64,000 nucleotides of DNA from Ruminococcus sp. NK3A76 (GTDB taxonomy: Bacteria; Bacillota; Clostridia; Oscillospirales; Ruminococcaceae), in assembly GCF_000686125.1 (NCBI RefSeq), contig NZ_JMMA01000002.1:620001-684000 (forward strand), read 5' to 3'. A program made the translations under genes and the position numbers. Below, piece by piece: positions 8,159 through 21,353 of the stretch; positions within the stretch are counted from its first letter, which is position 1; the number at the start of each line of letters is the position of its first letter. A model generated the notes under the pieces. It had not been told where the DNA came from. It saw nothing but the letters and a program-made list of their open reading frames with translations, and made no database searches.

Positions 8159-9187
8159 ATGGTAGTAATTTTAAAGAACACAGCAACAGAGGAACAGATA
8201 GGCGAGCTTTTAAAGTGGCTTGACAGCTTCAAGGTGACAACACACTTCGTTGAGGGTACACATCAGAGGATAATCGGCCTTATAGGCGACACCACGACTA
8301 TTGACATAGACGACGTATCGGCAAAGGACTGCGTAGAGAGCGTTACCCGTGTCGCAGAGCCTTACAAGAACGCAAACAGGCGCTTCCACCCCGATGATAC
8401 AGTGATAGACGTGCGTGGCAGGGCAGTAGGCGGCGGAAAGCTGCACGTTATAGCAGGCCCCTGCTCGGTAGAGAACAGAGACCAGCTGATAACCACAGCC
8501 GTAGCTGTAAAGCAGGCAGGTGCTACAATGCTCAGAGGCGGCGCATTCAAGCCGAGAACATCGCCCTACGCTTTCCAGGGTCTTGGCAAGGAGGGTATAG
8601 ACCTGCTCATCGAGGCAAGAGATATAACAGGCCTGCCGATAGTTACAGAGATAATGGACGCTAAGGATATCGACCTTTTTGCAGATGTTGATGTGATACA
8701 GGTCGGTGCAAGAAATATGCAGAACTTCACTCTTTTAAAGGAGCTTGGCAGATGTGACAAGCCGATACTCCTCAAAAGGGGCTTAAGCGCTACGCTCCAG
8801 GAGCTGCTTATGAGTGCTGAATACATAATGAGCGAGGGCAACAGCAAGGTCATTCTCTGCGAGAGAGGTATCAGAACATACGAGACAGCCACAAGAAACA
8901 CACTTGACATCTCGGCTGTTCCGCTTCTTCACCAGAAGACACACCTGCCTGTATGTGTTGACCCCTCTCATGCAACGGGCGTGGTGACGCTTGTCGAGCC
9001 TATGGCGCTTGCTTCCTGCGCAGCCGGCTGCGACCTTCTTGAAATTGAAGTACACAACGATCCCAAGAACGCCAAGAGCGACGGTGCACAGCAGCTCACC
9101 CCGGTACAGTTCGCAGAGACTATGAAGAAGATAATGAGCATTTCCGGATTCGTCGGCAAGCCGCTGTGGAATGAGGTCAATAAGTGA
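8159..9187 (+). CDS. aroF: 3-deoxy-7-phosphoheptulonate (DAHP) synthase
   Basis: 342 residues. The enzyme condenses phosphoenolpyruvate with erythrose 4-phosphate, the first step of the shikimate pathway. A ferredoxin-like N-terminal domain (about residues 1-70, starting MVVILKNTA) precedes the barrel, as in the short type I-beta enzymes with a regulatory N-terminus. Barrel motifs include AGPCSVEN, FKPRTSPYAFQGLG, PILLKRG and VDPSHATG. It follows the aromatic attenuator, so transcription is likely released when charged Phe/Tyr/Trp tRNAs are scarce. A repeat element and a new promoter separate it from aroB. Confidence 0.96.
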   Translation: MVVILKNTATEEQIGELLKWLDSFKVTTHFVEGTHQRIIGLIGDTTTIDIDDVSAKDCVESVTRVAEPYKNANRRFHPDDTVIDVRGRAVGGGKLHVIAGPCSVENRDQLITTAVAVKQAGATMLRGGAFKPRTSPYAFQGLGKEGIDLLIEARDITGLPIVTEIMDAKDIDLFADVDVIQVGARNMQNFTLLKELGRCDKPILLKRGLSATLQELLMSAEYIMSEGNSKVILCERGIRTYETATRNTLDISAVPLLHQKTHLPVCVDPSHATGVVTLVEPMALASCAAGCDLLEIEVHNDPKNAKSDGAQQLTPVQFAETMKKIMSISGFVGKPLWNEVNK

Positions 9188-9199
9188 TAAGCTACGCTC

Positions 9200-9271
9200 A
9201 GGTAACAAGTAACAGGTAACAGGTAACAGGTATTGTGTCTGCCTTACGGCAGACGGATGCCCATTCGGGCG
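9200..9271 (+). repeat. GTAACAG repeat/hairpin element, copy 1
   Basis: Four tandem 8-nt GGTAACA-type units (9200-9232) are followed by a hairpin GTCTGCC-TTAC-GGCAGAC (9237-9254) and a small hairpin GCCC-ATTC-GGGC (9260-9271). The same order recurs at 13496-13533 (partial) and inverted at 13638-13709, with changes that keep the stems paired. It lies in the aroF-aroB gap. Confidence 0.75.
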
Positions 9272-9304
9272 TTTCATGCGGTAGTCTGCATTGAAAAAGC
9301 CCCT

Positions 9305-9333
9305 TTACATCGGCGCAGAAATATGTTATAATA
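9305..9333 (+). promoter_or_regulatory. Sigma-A promoter of aroB
   Basis: TTTACA (9305-9310), 17-nt spacer, TATAAT (9328-9333), 31 bp before the aroB ATG. It would let aroB and later genes be expressed independently of the attenuator. Confidence 0.75.
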
Positions 9334-9364
9334 TTATATTATATGCAAATTAAGGAGAATACCT

Positions 9365-10474
9365 ATGATTTTCGATTGTGAGCTAAAAAGAGTAGTTGAT
9401 GACAGCTATGATATAGAGATAGGCAGACAGTTATCGAATAAGCTGGTGTCTGACCTTAAGGCCGGTCTTTGCGGCAAGGCTTCACGCTTTGCTGTGGTGA
9501 CCGATTCAAATGTCGAGGGGCTATATGCTCTGCCGATAATGGAAAAGCTCGCTCTTGCCGATCTGAGGGCTGATCTTATTACTATCCCGGCAGGCGAAAA
9601 GAGCAAGACAAGAGAGGTCAAGGCAGAGGTCGAGGACAAGATGCTCTCTCTCGGTTGCAGGAGAGACTGCGCAGTTATAGCAGTCGGCGGCGGAGTGGTC
9701 ACAGACCTTGCAGGCTTTGTAGCAGGAACTTTCGGCAGAGGTGTGCCGTTTGTAAACTACGCTACCACGCTCCTTTCGGCGGCTGATGCATCAGTCGGCG
9801 GCAAAACTGCCGTAGATACACCTCTTGCGACTAACCTTATCGGTATGTTCAACCAGCCGAAAAAGGTGTATATCGACATAGACACATGGAAGACCCTGCC
9901 AAGGCGTGAGATAGCGAGCGGTCTTGCAGAGACAGTCAAGCACGGCTGCCTTGCGGACATAGAGCTGTTTGAATACCTGGAAAAGAACATTGAGAAGGTC
10001 TTTGACTGCGACGGCGAGGTGTGCGAATATATCTCACAGCACAACTGTGAGGTCAAGTACAAGGTGGTTATGCAGGACGAGCGTGAGAGCGGCCTGCGTG
10101 AGATACTCAACCTCGGCCATACCGTTGGCAGAGCTGTCGAGACGCTTTCTGACTATCAGCTCACACACGGCGAGGCTGTGTCGATCGGCATTGTTGCTCA
10201 GGCAAGGCTTGGGCTTACGTTTGGCTATGTCACGGCTGAGGAGGTGCAGAGGATAGAAAAGCTGCTGCATCGTGCAGAGCTTCCGGTAAGCCTGCCTGAT
10301 TATGTAGACAGAGCAGCGCTTGCAGACAAGCTCTACACCGATAAAAAGGTAAGAAACGGCAGGCTGCGATTCGTATTCCAGGACGGCATAGGCGCTATGA
10401 AGTGCTTTGGTGACAACCAGTATGGAAAAGAGATAGAAAAAGCACAGATAGCCGAAATACTCAGCGAGATGTGA
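9365..10474 (+). CDS. aroB: 3-dehydroquinate synthase
   Basis: 369 residues, normal length; AAGGAG before the ATG. Converts DAHP to 3-dehydroquinate using NAD+ and a divalent metal. Family motifs are VGGGVVTDLAGFVAGTFGRG in the NAD site, TTLLSAADASVGGKTAVD, and NLGHTVGRAVE with a metal-binding His; a further His lies in LTHGEAVSIG. It is separated by 6 bp from the next gene and begins the aroB-aroA-aroC run. Confidence 0.97.
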   Translation: MIFDCELKRVVDDSYDIEIGRQLSNKLVSDLKAGLCGKASRFAVVTDSNVEGLYALPIMEKLALADLRADLITIPAGEKSKTREVKAEVEDKMLSLGCRRDCAVIAVGGGVVTDLAGFVAGTFGRGVPFVNYATTLLSAADASVGGKTAVDTPLATNLIGMFNQPKKVYIDIDTWKTLPRREIASGLAETVKHGCLADIELFEYLEKNIEKVFDCDGEVCEYISQHNCEVKYKVVMQDERESGLREILNLGHTVGRAVETLSDYQLTHGEAVSIGIVAQARLGLTFGYVTAEEVQRIEKLLHRAELPVSLPDYVDRAALADKLYTDKKVRNGRLRFVFQDGIGAMKCFGDNQYGKEIEKAQIAEILSEM

Positions 10475-10480
10475 TGACAG

Positions 10481-11509
10481 ATGCCTGATGAGAATAAAAC
10501 AGTCCGCTCCTCAAAAAAGCCGTTTATAGTGCTTGTTATCGGGCTTTTGGCGGTAATAGTATCGGCGGTCATACTTACGCCTAAGCTCTGGCACAGGCTC
10601 AGATACCCTGCATCGGCTGACGGGCAGATGCTCGCCGTCCGTGACGTTAACGGTGACAACGAGGGCAGGATAAGCAAAAAACCTGACCCACGCAATTCAA
10701 GAACGTATATTACCGTAAATGATGAGGGCGGCTTTGGTGTACATCTTATCGAGACCGATGACTCTATAGCTGTTGAAAAATACTATAAAGGCGATGTTTT
10801 TGTAAAGATACTCTATGACCCCACAGACATCCGGAAATATGTTATCGAATATGATGACGGCAGCGAATGGTATCTGTTTCTTGTTTTATTCGGCGTGGGC
10901 GCTGTGATGACGATTGTGGGTGCCGTGGCTTTAAAATGCAGTAAAGCCAAAGGTGCAGCGAATAACCAGAGCTCTGATGAAAGGAACGGTTCTGTCGTAC
11001 CGCTGAGAGCAAAAAAGGCGTTCTTAGCGTTTGATGCGCTGATAACAGTGGCGCTTCTGGCATCGTCAGCGTGCCTATGGAGCTATTACATGAATGTGCG
11101 TGACAACTACACCGCCACTGCGAAGGCATACCCTGACGGGCTTGCGGTAATAGACGACAGCGGCAGCTTTAAGCCTGCAAGGAACGGGCGGGATAAAGGC
11201 GGCGTAAAAAAGACATATCTGCGCCTTGAAATCAGTTTTCAGGAGGACAGTGATGAGTCTGAATATATATATACCGATGATCTGGATTATCGGTTGAAAA
11301 AAAGCGTGACCATTTTGTATGACCCCGACGATCCGCAGGACTGGTGCATAGATGAAAAGAGAGACTCCTACCGTCTGTGTGCTGTGATCCTGGCGGTGCT
11401 GGGTGCTGCAAGCTGCGTGATCACCGTGCTCCTTGCAAGGAATGTTTTAAATCGTGCAAAAGCGCAAAGCTCACCGAACAGCAAGCCTAAAAGAAAGAGG
11501 ACAAAGTAA
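10481..11509 (+). CDS. Membrane protein with two DUF3592-like units
   Basis: 342 residues. Two similar halves each have an N-terminal membrane span (about 14-32 and 185-205), an extracytoplasmic beta-type segment ending in ILYDP(T/D)(D/)-type wording (KILYDPTDIRKY and TILYDPDDPQDW), and a second span. The YDP signature and topology resemble DUF3592 proteins; the duplication is visible by eye. No enzymatic motif is recognised. It sits between aroB (6 bp gap) and aroA (no gap), with the same strand and base composition, so it is co-transcribed with shikimate genes although no pathway role is apparent. Confidence 0.6.
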   Translation: MPDENKTVRSSKKPFIVLVIGLLAVIVSAVILTPKLWHRLRYPASADGQMLAVRDVNGDNEGRISKKPDPRNSRTYITVNDEGGFGVHLIETDDSIAVEKYYKGDVFVKILYDPTDIRKYVIEYDDGSEWYLFLVLFGVGAVMTIVGAVALKCSKAKGAANNQSSDERNGSVVPLRAKKAFLAFDALITVALLASSACLWSYYMNVRDNYTATAKAYPDGLAVIDDSGSFKPARNGRDKGGVKKTYLRLEISFQEDSDESEYIYTDDLDYRLKKSVTILYDPDDPQDWCIDEKRDSYRLCAVILAVLGAASCVITVLLARNVLNRAKAQSSPNSKPKRKRTK

Positions 11510-12736
11510 ATGGATATAAAGATAACCCCTAAAAAACTGTCAGGCAGGGTGACAGCTCCGCCCTCAAAAAGCGTTGCGCACAGGCTTCTTATCTGTGCGG
11601 CACTTGCAAAGGGCGAGAGCGTGATAAAGAATATAAGCTCATCTAAGGATATGCAGGCGACCGTCAGCTGCCTTAAAGCGCTCGGCGCTCAGATAGAGCT
11701 AAAGGGCGATACTGCTTATATAAACGGTATTGATAAGCCCAGCGATAAAGCGACGCTTGACTGCTTTGAGTCGGGCTCGACGCTGAGGTTCCTGATACCT
11801 GTGGCCTGTGCGCTGGGGGTGAGGGCTGAGTTTGCCGGCTCCGGCAGGCTGCCGCAAAGGCCTATAACGCCTTACCTTGAAACGCTTCCCTCACACGGGG
11901 CTGAGTTTGATTATGATAACACTATGCCCTTTACCGTGAGCGGCAGGCTCACCTCGGGGCGCTATGAGATTAGGGGAGACGTTTCCTCGCAGTTTATAAC
12001 AGGGCTGCTGCTCGCACTTCCTCTCTGCGAGGGCGACAGCGAGATAGTCATAACCACAGCCCTTGAATCAAAGCCATATATCGACATAACCATAGGCGCT
12101 ATGGAGCAGTTCGGCGTTAAAGTCGGGCAGAGGGATAATACATTTATTATAAAGGGCGGCCAGAGCTATAAGCCGCAGAGCCTTGCTGTAGAGGGAGACC
12201 ATTCGCAGGCGGCCTTCTTCGAGGTAGGCAATGCGCTGGGAGCTGATATAGAGATTTTAGGCCTAAATGTAAATTCTTATCAGGGCGACAAAAAAATTAT
12301 TGAAATTATCAGAGAAATAGTGTATAATAGTAGTGATAGGCTTTTTCCGTTCGAGGCAGATGTGTCGGATATACCCGACCTTGTGCCCATTCTTGCCGTT
12401 TTGGCGAGCTTTTGCGACGGAAAGTCACGCATATATAATGCAGGCAGGCTGCGCATAAAAGAGTGCGACAGGCTGAGCGCTATGGCTCAGAGCCTTAATG
12501 CCTGCGGCGGCAAGGTCACAGAGACACCTGATGAGCTCATCATAGAGGGCGTCGGCAGCCTTAAGGGCGGCGAGGTGCCTGATTTTAACGACCACCGCAT
12601 ACCAATGGCGATGTCGATAGCGGCTATGAGGAGCGATGCACCTGTAATAATAAGAGGCGCTCAGTCGGTGGCCAAGTCATACCCTGATTTCTGGGAGGTA
12701 TACAAAAGCCTCGGCGGAGAATTTGAGGAGATATAG
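11510..12736 (+). CDS. aroA: 3-phosphoshikimate 1-carboxyvinyltransferase (EPSP synthase)
   Basis: 408 residues, slightly short for the family. Transfers the enolpyruvyl group of PEP to shikimate 3-phosphate. Key motifs are PPSKSVAHRLLICAALA near the N-terminus, a FESGSTLRFLIPVA block, GDVSSQFITGLLLALP, and the C-terminal DHRIPMAMSIAAM. Its ATG immediately follows the stop of the DUF3592-like gene, implying coupled translation. Confidence 0.97.
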   Translation: MDIKITPKKLSGRVTAPPSKSVAHRLLICAALAKGESVIKNISSSKDMQATVSCLKALGAQIELKGDTAYINGIDKPSDKATLDCFESGSTLRFLIPVACALGVRAEFAGSGRLPQRPITPYLETLPSHGAEFDYDNTMPFTVSGRLTSGRYEIRGDVSSQFITGLLLALPLCEGDSEIVITTALESKPYIDITIGAMEQFGVKVGQRDNTFIIKGGQSYKPQSLAVEGDHSQAAFFEVGNALGADIEILGLNVNSYQGDKKIIEIIREIVYNSSDRLFPFEADVSDIPDLVPILAVLASFCDGKSRIYNAGRLRIKECDRLSAMAQSLNACGGKVTETPDELIIEGVGSLKGGEVPDFNDHRIPMAMSIAAMRSDAPVIIRGAQSVAKSYPDFWEVYKSLGGEFEEI

Positions 12737-12739
12737 TAT

Positions 12740-13174
12740 ATGGGCTTTTTATCAAAACTTTTCGGGCGTGGCGGCAATGAAACTTTTAATGAGCAAGGGT
12801 ATTTCCCCAAGGAGCCTGAGCCGGCACCTGCCGAAACTGAGAGAAAGCCTCTTGCAGAGGACGAGAACTTCACTATAAGGCCTGCTCAGGGGCAGGGCTA
12901 TGACAAGCAGGCTGTGACAGACGAGACAAACCGCCTGATGTTTGAGCTTATGCTGCTTGACGGTGCTTTTGAGAGCAAGCAGATGGGTGAGCCTTATATG
13001 CTTCCCCCGCACGAGCAGAGGGCGGCTATACCTGTGGCAGCACAGGGAGGGCTTGATATCGGTGATACAGACGTTTACCTTTCTCAGCTTGAAAAATGGA
13101 TAGCCGAGGCAAGGGCAAGGTTCTTAGTAAGAATAAGGAGAAACGCTTATGGGATTTTTATCATGGCTGTTTAA
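12740..13174 (+). CDS. Small protein of unknown function, paralogue of its neighbour
   Basis: 144 residues, starting 3 bp after aroA. It begins MGFLSKLFGRGG, has a hydrophilic middle, then YDKQAVTDETNRLMFELMLL and a GEPYMLPPHEQRAA motif. The next gene encodes a shorter protein with the same order (MGFLSWLF, YDKASTLAAFDKLN, GEPYVLHPYE), so the two are tandem paralogues. The MGF-LS-x-LF start looks like an amphipathic membrane-associating helix. The last residues overlap the next start region by 26 bp. No known domain is recognised; function unknown. Confidence 0.7.
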   Translation: MGFLSKLFGRGGNETFNEQGYFPKEPEPAPAETERKPLAEDENFTIRPAQGQGYDKQAVTDETNRLMFELMLLDGAFESKQMGEPYMLPPHEQRAAIPVAAQGGLDIGDTDVYLSQLEKWIAEARARFLVRIRRNAYGIFIMAV

Positions 13175-13475
13175 CGATGACGGCGGCAAGACGCTGGAGG
13201 GCTTTAGAAACGGCAGTGTCCAGATAAGAACGGAAAACGGCGTTAGCTATGACAAGGCGAGCACACTTGCGGCATTTGACAAGCTCAACGGCGAGATACT
13301 TAAGCTCGAGGAGCTTTATGCGAAAAAGCAGAGGGGAGAGCCCTATGTGCTTCACCCATACGAGGCGCCTGCACCTATAGCCACCTGCAACGGCGGCGGA
13401 TTTAATATGAAAGATGTTGAAGCATACCTGACAGAGCTTGATTACCGCATAGTCGAGCTGCGAGCAGAGCTGTAA
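13149..13475 (+). CDS. Small protein of unknown function, second paralogue
   Basis: 108 residues; AAGGAG lies 8-9 nt upstream of the ATG, inside the end of the preceding gene. It shares MGFLS-x-LF, the YDK...F-x-x-L-N helix and the GEPY-x-L-x-P-x-E motif with its neighbour but lacks the acidic insert. Predicted mostly helical at both ends with an acidic/aromatic C-terminus (VEAYLTELDYRIVELRAEL). It is in the aro cluster by position only; function not recognised. Confidence 0.7.
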   Translation: MGFLSWLFNDDGGKTLEGFRNGSVQIRTENGVSYDKASTLAAFDKLNGEILKLEELYAKKQRGEPYVLHPYEAPAPIATCNGGGFNMKDVEAYLTELDYRIVELRAEL

Positions 13476-13495
13476 AACACAGTTTCGCCCGTTAC

Positions 13496-13533
13496 GGGTA
13501 ACAGGTAACAGGCGATAGTATGACCATTCGGTC
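13496..13533 (+). repeat. GTAACAG element, partial copy 2
   Basis: Two GGTAACA units (13496-13512) and the small hairpin GACC-ATTC-GGTC (13522-13533). Relative to copy 1 the stem changed from GCCC/GGGC to GACC/GGTC, a compensated pair. The central hairpin is missing. Confidence 0.65.
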
Positions 13534-13637
13534 TTTTGCAAAAAATGTTATTGTTTAAGCCGAGAGCTTCGGCTTGCCCTAACAATTATTATATAGATCA
13601 GTAAAGGCTATCACAGATAGCAAAGGTACGGTGACAA

Positions 13638-13709
13638 GCCCGAATGGGCATCACGTCCTGCCTAAGCAGGACACAATAACTGCTACCTGTTACCTGTGAC
13701 CTGTTACCT
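13638..13709 (-). repeat. GTAACAG element, inverted copy 3
   Basis: Read on the minus strand: three GGTAACA-type units (13686-13709), the hairpin with arms 13655-13661 and 13666-13672 (GTCCTGC/GCAGGAC), then GCCC-ATTC-GGGC (13638-13649). Gene order of parts is identical to copy 1; hairpin arms differ in sequence but still pair. Confidence 0.7.
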
Positions 13710-13730
13710 ACTTTACAGAGGAGGATTTGA

Positions 13731-14822
13731 ATGTCATCAACATGGGATCACAATATCAAGTTTTCGGTCTTCGGTGAGAGCCACGGGCCTGCAATAGGTA
13801 TATGCATGGATAATGTACCGCCCGGCGAAAGCATTGATATGGACAAGCTAATGGCGTTTATGGCAAGAAGAGCGCCTAAGAAGGACAAGACCTCTACCCA
13901 GAGGCGTGAAAAGGATATGCCGCAGATAATGTCGGGCTTTTTGAACGGCAAGACCACAGGCACACCCCTTTGCGCTCTTATACAGAATACAGACCAGCAT
14001 TCGGGCGATTACTCCAATCTCTCACGCCTTGCAAGACCCGGTCACGCAGATTATACAGGTGCGCTCAGATACAGGGGCTTCAACGATGTAAGAGGCGGCG
14101 GCCATTTTTCTGGCAGGCTTACTGCACCGCTTTGCTTTGCAGGCGCTGTGGCAGCGCAGATATTAGAGAAGCGTGGAATATATGTAGGCGCACATATTGC
14201 CGAGATACACGGTATCAAGGACAGGCGTCTTGACCCCATAAATACTACAAGAGATCAGATAATCGAGCTCAGAGGGAAGGAATTCCCCACAATAGATGAC
14301 GCAAAGGGCGCAGGCATGAAGGCTGATATCGAAAAGGCAAGAATGTGCCGGGACAGTGTCGGCGGCATCATCGAGTGCATAGCTATAAACGTTCCGGCAG
14401 GTATAGGCTCGCCTATATTCGACGGACTTGAAAACTCTATCGCTCAGCTGATATTCGGTATCCCTGCTGTAAAGGGACTTGAATTCGGCGTGGGCTTCAA
14501 TGTTGCAAATATGCTCGGCTCTGAGAATAACGATGAATTCTATGTTGACGAGAGAGGTCACGTTGTGACAAGAACAAATAATCACGGCGGTATCCTTGGC
14601 GGTATATCCTCGGGTATGCCTATAACACTGAGGGTGGCTTTCAAGCCTACACCTTCTATATCAAGGCCGCAGGAGACAGTCGATTACTCGGCACTCAAGA
14701 ACGAGACTCTCACCATAAAGGGCAGGCATGACCCCTGCGTAGTTCCGAGAGCTGTTCCGTGCGTTGAGGCGGCTGTGAATATCGCACTGCTTGACCATAT
14801 GCTCGATTATCCCAACTTCTAA
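13731..14822 (+). CDS. aroC: Chorismate synthase
   Basis: 363 residues; GAGGAGG upstream of the ATG. Converts EPSP to chorismate using reduced FMN. Signatures are FGESHGPAIG at the N-terminus, RPGHADYTGALRYRGFNDVRGGGHFSGR in two adjoining motifs, and a RGHVVTRTNNHGGILGG-type block followed by GRHDPCVVPRAVP. All normal. The next gene begins 13 bp downstream and is likely co-transcribed. Confidence 0.97.
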   Translation: MSSTWDHNIKFSVFGESHGPAIGICMDNVPPGESIDMDKLMAFMARRAPKKDKTSTQRREKDMPQIMSGFLNGKTTGTPLCALIQNTDQHSGDYSNLSRLARPGHADYTGALRYRGFNDVRGGGHFSGRLTAPLCFAGAVAAQILEKRGIYVGAHIAEIHGIKDRRLDPINTTRDQIIELRGKEFPTIDDAKGAGMKADIEKARMCRDSVGGIIECIAINVPAGIGSPIFDGLENSIAQLIFGIPAVKGLEFGVGFNVANMLGSENNDEFYVDERGHVVTRTNNHGGILGGISSGMPITLRVAFKPTPSISRPQETVDYSALKNETLTIKGRHDPCVVPRAVPCVEAAVNIALLDHMLDYPNF

Positions 14823-14834
14823 GGAGGAAGCGGC

Positions 14835-15419
14835 TTGGATCACAATTTCGGAAAATATGTCGAGCCGAATATGCTCACTTTAAAAGATGTATATGAGGCA
14901 AAGATCTTGCTTTCGTATTTCCTTTTTCAGATAGACAGACCATGTACACCTATGCAGCTGATAGATATCTGCGAGCAGTCGGGGGTAATGGATTATTTCC
15001 TTTACTCGGCAGCTATCACGGATATGGAGCAAAACGGCATCGTCGAGCTCAAAAGCATCGACGGCACTGAGCAGTATGTGCTTTCTGACAAGGGCAGGGA
15101 CGGCGCTGAGGATTTCAAGGCAATAGTAGCCCCGAGCCTGAGAAAGAAGATATACGCCACAGGGCTCATGTTCTTTGCACGCCTTAAGAATGAGCGTGAT
15201 GTGAGCTTTGAGGTGACAGAGCACGGCAAGGGCTATCTTGTAAGGTGTAAGTGCTGCGACGGCGATTCTACGCTTATGGATATATCTCTGTATGCACCTG
15301 ACAGCGATCAGGCGGAGTTTATCAAGGCGAAGATCGGCGCAAACCCCTCGGCATTTTACTCGAAGGTTATGGATTTTATAATCGACAACCAGGAGTATCT
15401 GCCTGATGTAAGAGGGTAG
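14835..15419 (+). CDS. DUF4364 family protein
   Basis: 194 residues from a TTG start, selected because AAGGAGG is 8 nt upstream. Residues 18-90 look like a winged helix (LSYFLFQ, MQLIDICEQ, YFLYSAAITDMEQNGIVEL, QYVLSDKG). The second half is an alpha/beta segment ending NQEYLPDV. DUF4364 proteins are widespread in Clostridia and are thought to be PadR-like regulators; a DNA target is not known. Its link with aroC may only be positional. Confidence 0.75.
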   Translation: MDHNFGKYVEPNMLTLKDVYEAKILLSYFLFQIDRPCTPMQLIDICEQSGVMDYFLYSAAITDMEQNGIVELKSIDGTEQYVLSDKGRDGAEDFKAIVAPSLRKKIYATGLMFFARLKNERDVSFEVTEHGKGYLVRCKCCDGDSTLMDISLYAPDSDQAEFIKAKIGANPSAFYSKVMDFIIDNQEYLPDVRG

Positions 15420-15447
15420 ATGACATAAAATTTACAGAGAATAAGCG

Positions 15448-15496
15448 ACAATGCTGTACCCGTTTGGGACAGGGCTGTTGTTTATTCTTTTTTTAT
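15448..15496 (+). terminator. Intrinsic terminator of the aro cluster
   Basis: A stem between 15448-15461 and 15466-15481 (ACAA.GC.TGT.CCC with GGGACA...GCTGTTGT, with a small bulge) is followed by a T-rich run ending in seven T's. Confidence 0.6.
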
Positions 15497-15755
15497 TATA
15501 TAGATTAGGTAGTCCAAGGCGTTATTATTGTGTGAATTGCTTACGACAAAGGTGCCTGAAACGGCGTAGGTAAGCGCTTTCGGCACTGTCGGGCAAAAAT
15601 TGCCGCTGCATAAGGTTATCGACATTCTTTGATAAATACTGTGCATCTTGCAGGGTGGGGAATGCACCGATTTAACAGGCTGAAAAGCGTTTTGCACATA
15701 AGTATGTCGTTTTCTTAGTGTATTATGTATAAAACATAGAACGTCGAAAAAAGGC

Positions 15756-15784
15756 TTGACATTCTCCCGAAACTGTGCTAAAAT
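15756..15784 (+). promoter_or_regulatory. rRNA operon promoter P1
   Basis: TTGACA (15756-15761), 17-nt spacer, TAAAAT (15779-15784). About 285 bp upstream of 16S. Confidence 0.7.
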
Positions 15785-15852
15785 AAACAAGTCGCCTGAG
15801 GAACGGGGGTCAACGAGAGGAAAAAGAAATAAAAAAATATTTCAAAAACCTC

Positions 15853-15881
15853 TTGACAAACGAAAAAAAGTGTGATATAAT
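15853..15881 (+). promoter_or_regulatory. rRNA operon promoter P2
   Basis: Perfect TTGACA (15853-15858), 17-nt spacer and perfect TATAAT (15876-15881), preceded by an A-rich stretch that could act as an UP element. The leader between here and 16S carries the usual processing-stem sequences. Confidence 0.88.
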
Positions 15882-16066
15882 AGACAAGCACTTTTAAGAA
15901 AAGGCGCAACGGTATCTTGAAAATTGAACAATAACGAGAAACACAAAACCCTTGAAAATTGCTTTGAGGAAACGAGAAGTAAGGTCAAGCAAAGACTAAA
16001 AAATGAGCGAAACACGACAGTGAAGAAACTGAGATCATAAATCTCGAAAGAGAATTAGGATACAAT

Positions 16067-17583
<1,517 letters not shown>

Positions 17584-17766
17584 TGGAGAAAGCGAAAGAG
17601 AGAACACTCTTTCAAAAGAATAGAATTCTCCGGTCAGCAAGGATAAGAAACAGCAGTTATTGTTCAATTTTGAAGATACCGAAAGGTATCTTGAAAAGGA
17701 AAGCATAAGACGGAACCTAAACCCTGAAGAGAGGGAAGGAAAGATAAGCCTGCCTTCTTAGAACAT

Positions 17767-17842
17767 GGGGGTGTAGCTCAGCTGGGAGAGCACCTGCCTT
17801 GCACGCAGGGGGTCAGGAGTTCGATCCTCCTCATCTCCACCA
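17767..17842 (+). tRNA. tRNA-Ala (TGC)
   Basis: 76 nt including encoded CCA. Anticodon loop CTTGCAC gives TGC; TTCGATC T-loop. It lies in the 16S-23S spacer, the standard place for Ala and Ile tRNAs. Confidence 0.97.
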
Positions 17843-17957
17843 ATGGGTAAGGAAGACGAGCATACCGTAGAATGTAACCGGACATTGAAATTTGTAAAGC
17901 GAATTGAAGCGAGCCAAGGGAAACTTAGCCATTCAAATTTGCGAAGCAAATTAAAAT

Positions 17958-18034
<77 letters not shown>

Positions 18035-18208
18035 TGGAAGCAAAAAAATGCTTCTGAGATAGCAACTTGAAAATTGAATAAAGGAAAAGGTAAATGCAAA
18101 TGAGGAAAATAAACGACAAATAAAGTCGGGTATTTTTACTACAATTAAGCTAAAGCAAAAATTCTTTGTAAAAGGCTTTTAAAAGCAAATGAGAGCATAA
18201 TTCAAAAT

Positions 18209-21131
<2,923 letters not shown>

Positions 21132-21190
21132 GATGAATTAAACTCTCAGATCCTTCCCTTTATTCAATTTTGAGGTTGTTATCAACCTAC

Positions 21191-21308
21191 TTTCGGTGAC
21201 TATAGCGATGAGGTCCCACCTGTTCCCATGCCGAACACAGAAGTTAAGCTCATCTACGCCGACGATACTTGGCTGGCAACGGCCTGGTAAAATAGGTAGT
21301 CGCCGGAA
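21191..21308 (+). rRNA. rrf: 5S ribosomal RNA
   Basis: About 117 nt, with the conserved CCCATGCCGAACACAGAAGTTAAG core and complementary ends (TTCGGTGACTAT and ATAGGTAGTCGCCGGAA). Confidence 0.95.
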
Positions 21309-21316
21309 TAAAAAAA

Positions 21317-21346
21317 GATAAAGAGGATAATAATATCCTCTTTATC
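21317..21346 (+). terminator. Hairpin after 5S rRNA
   Basis: Perfect 12-bp stem (21317-21328 with 21335-21346) around AATAAT. Only a weak T-run follows, so it may be a processing or partial terminator site, with transcription continuing to tRNA-Asn. Confidence 0.55.
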
Positions 21347-21353
21347 TGCATAT

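Larger units (their letters stand above)
13476..13730. other. Repeat-filled gap before aroC
   Basis: No gene is seen. The gap holds one partial and one inverted full copy of the GTAACAG element, which together form an inverted-repeat arrangement enclosing about 170 bp, plus a hairpin AAGCCGA...TCGGCTT near 13557-13575. Confidence 0.6.

Noticed and set aside
7860-8160. T-box riboswitch before aroF
   Set aside because: No T-box consensus (AGGGTGGNACCGCG-like) is present, whereas a leader peptide with aromatic codons and a terminator is.
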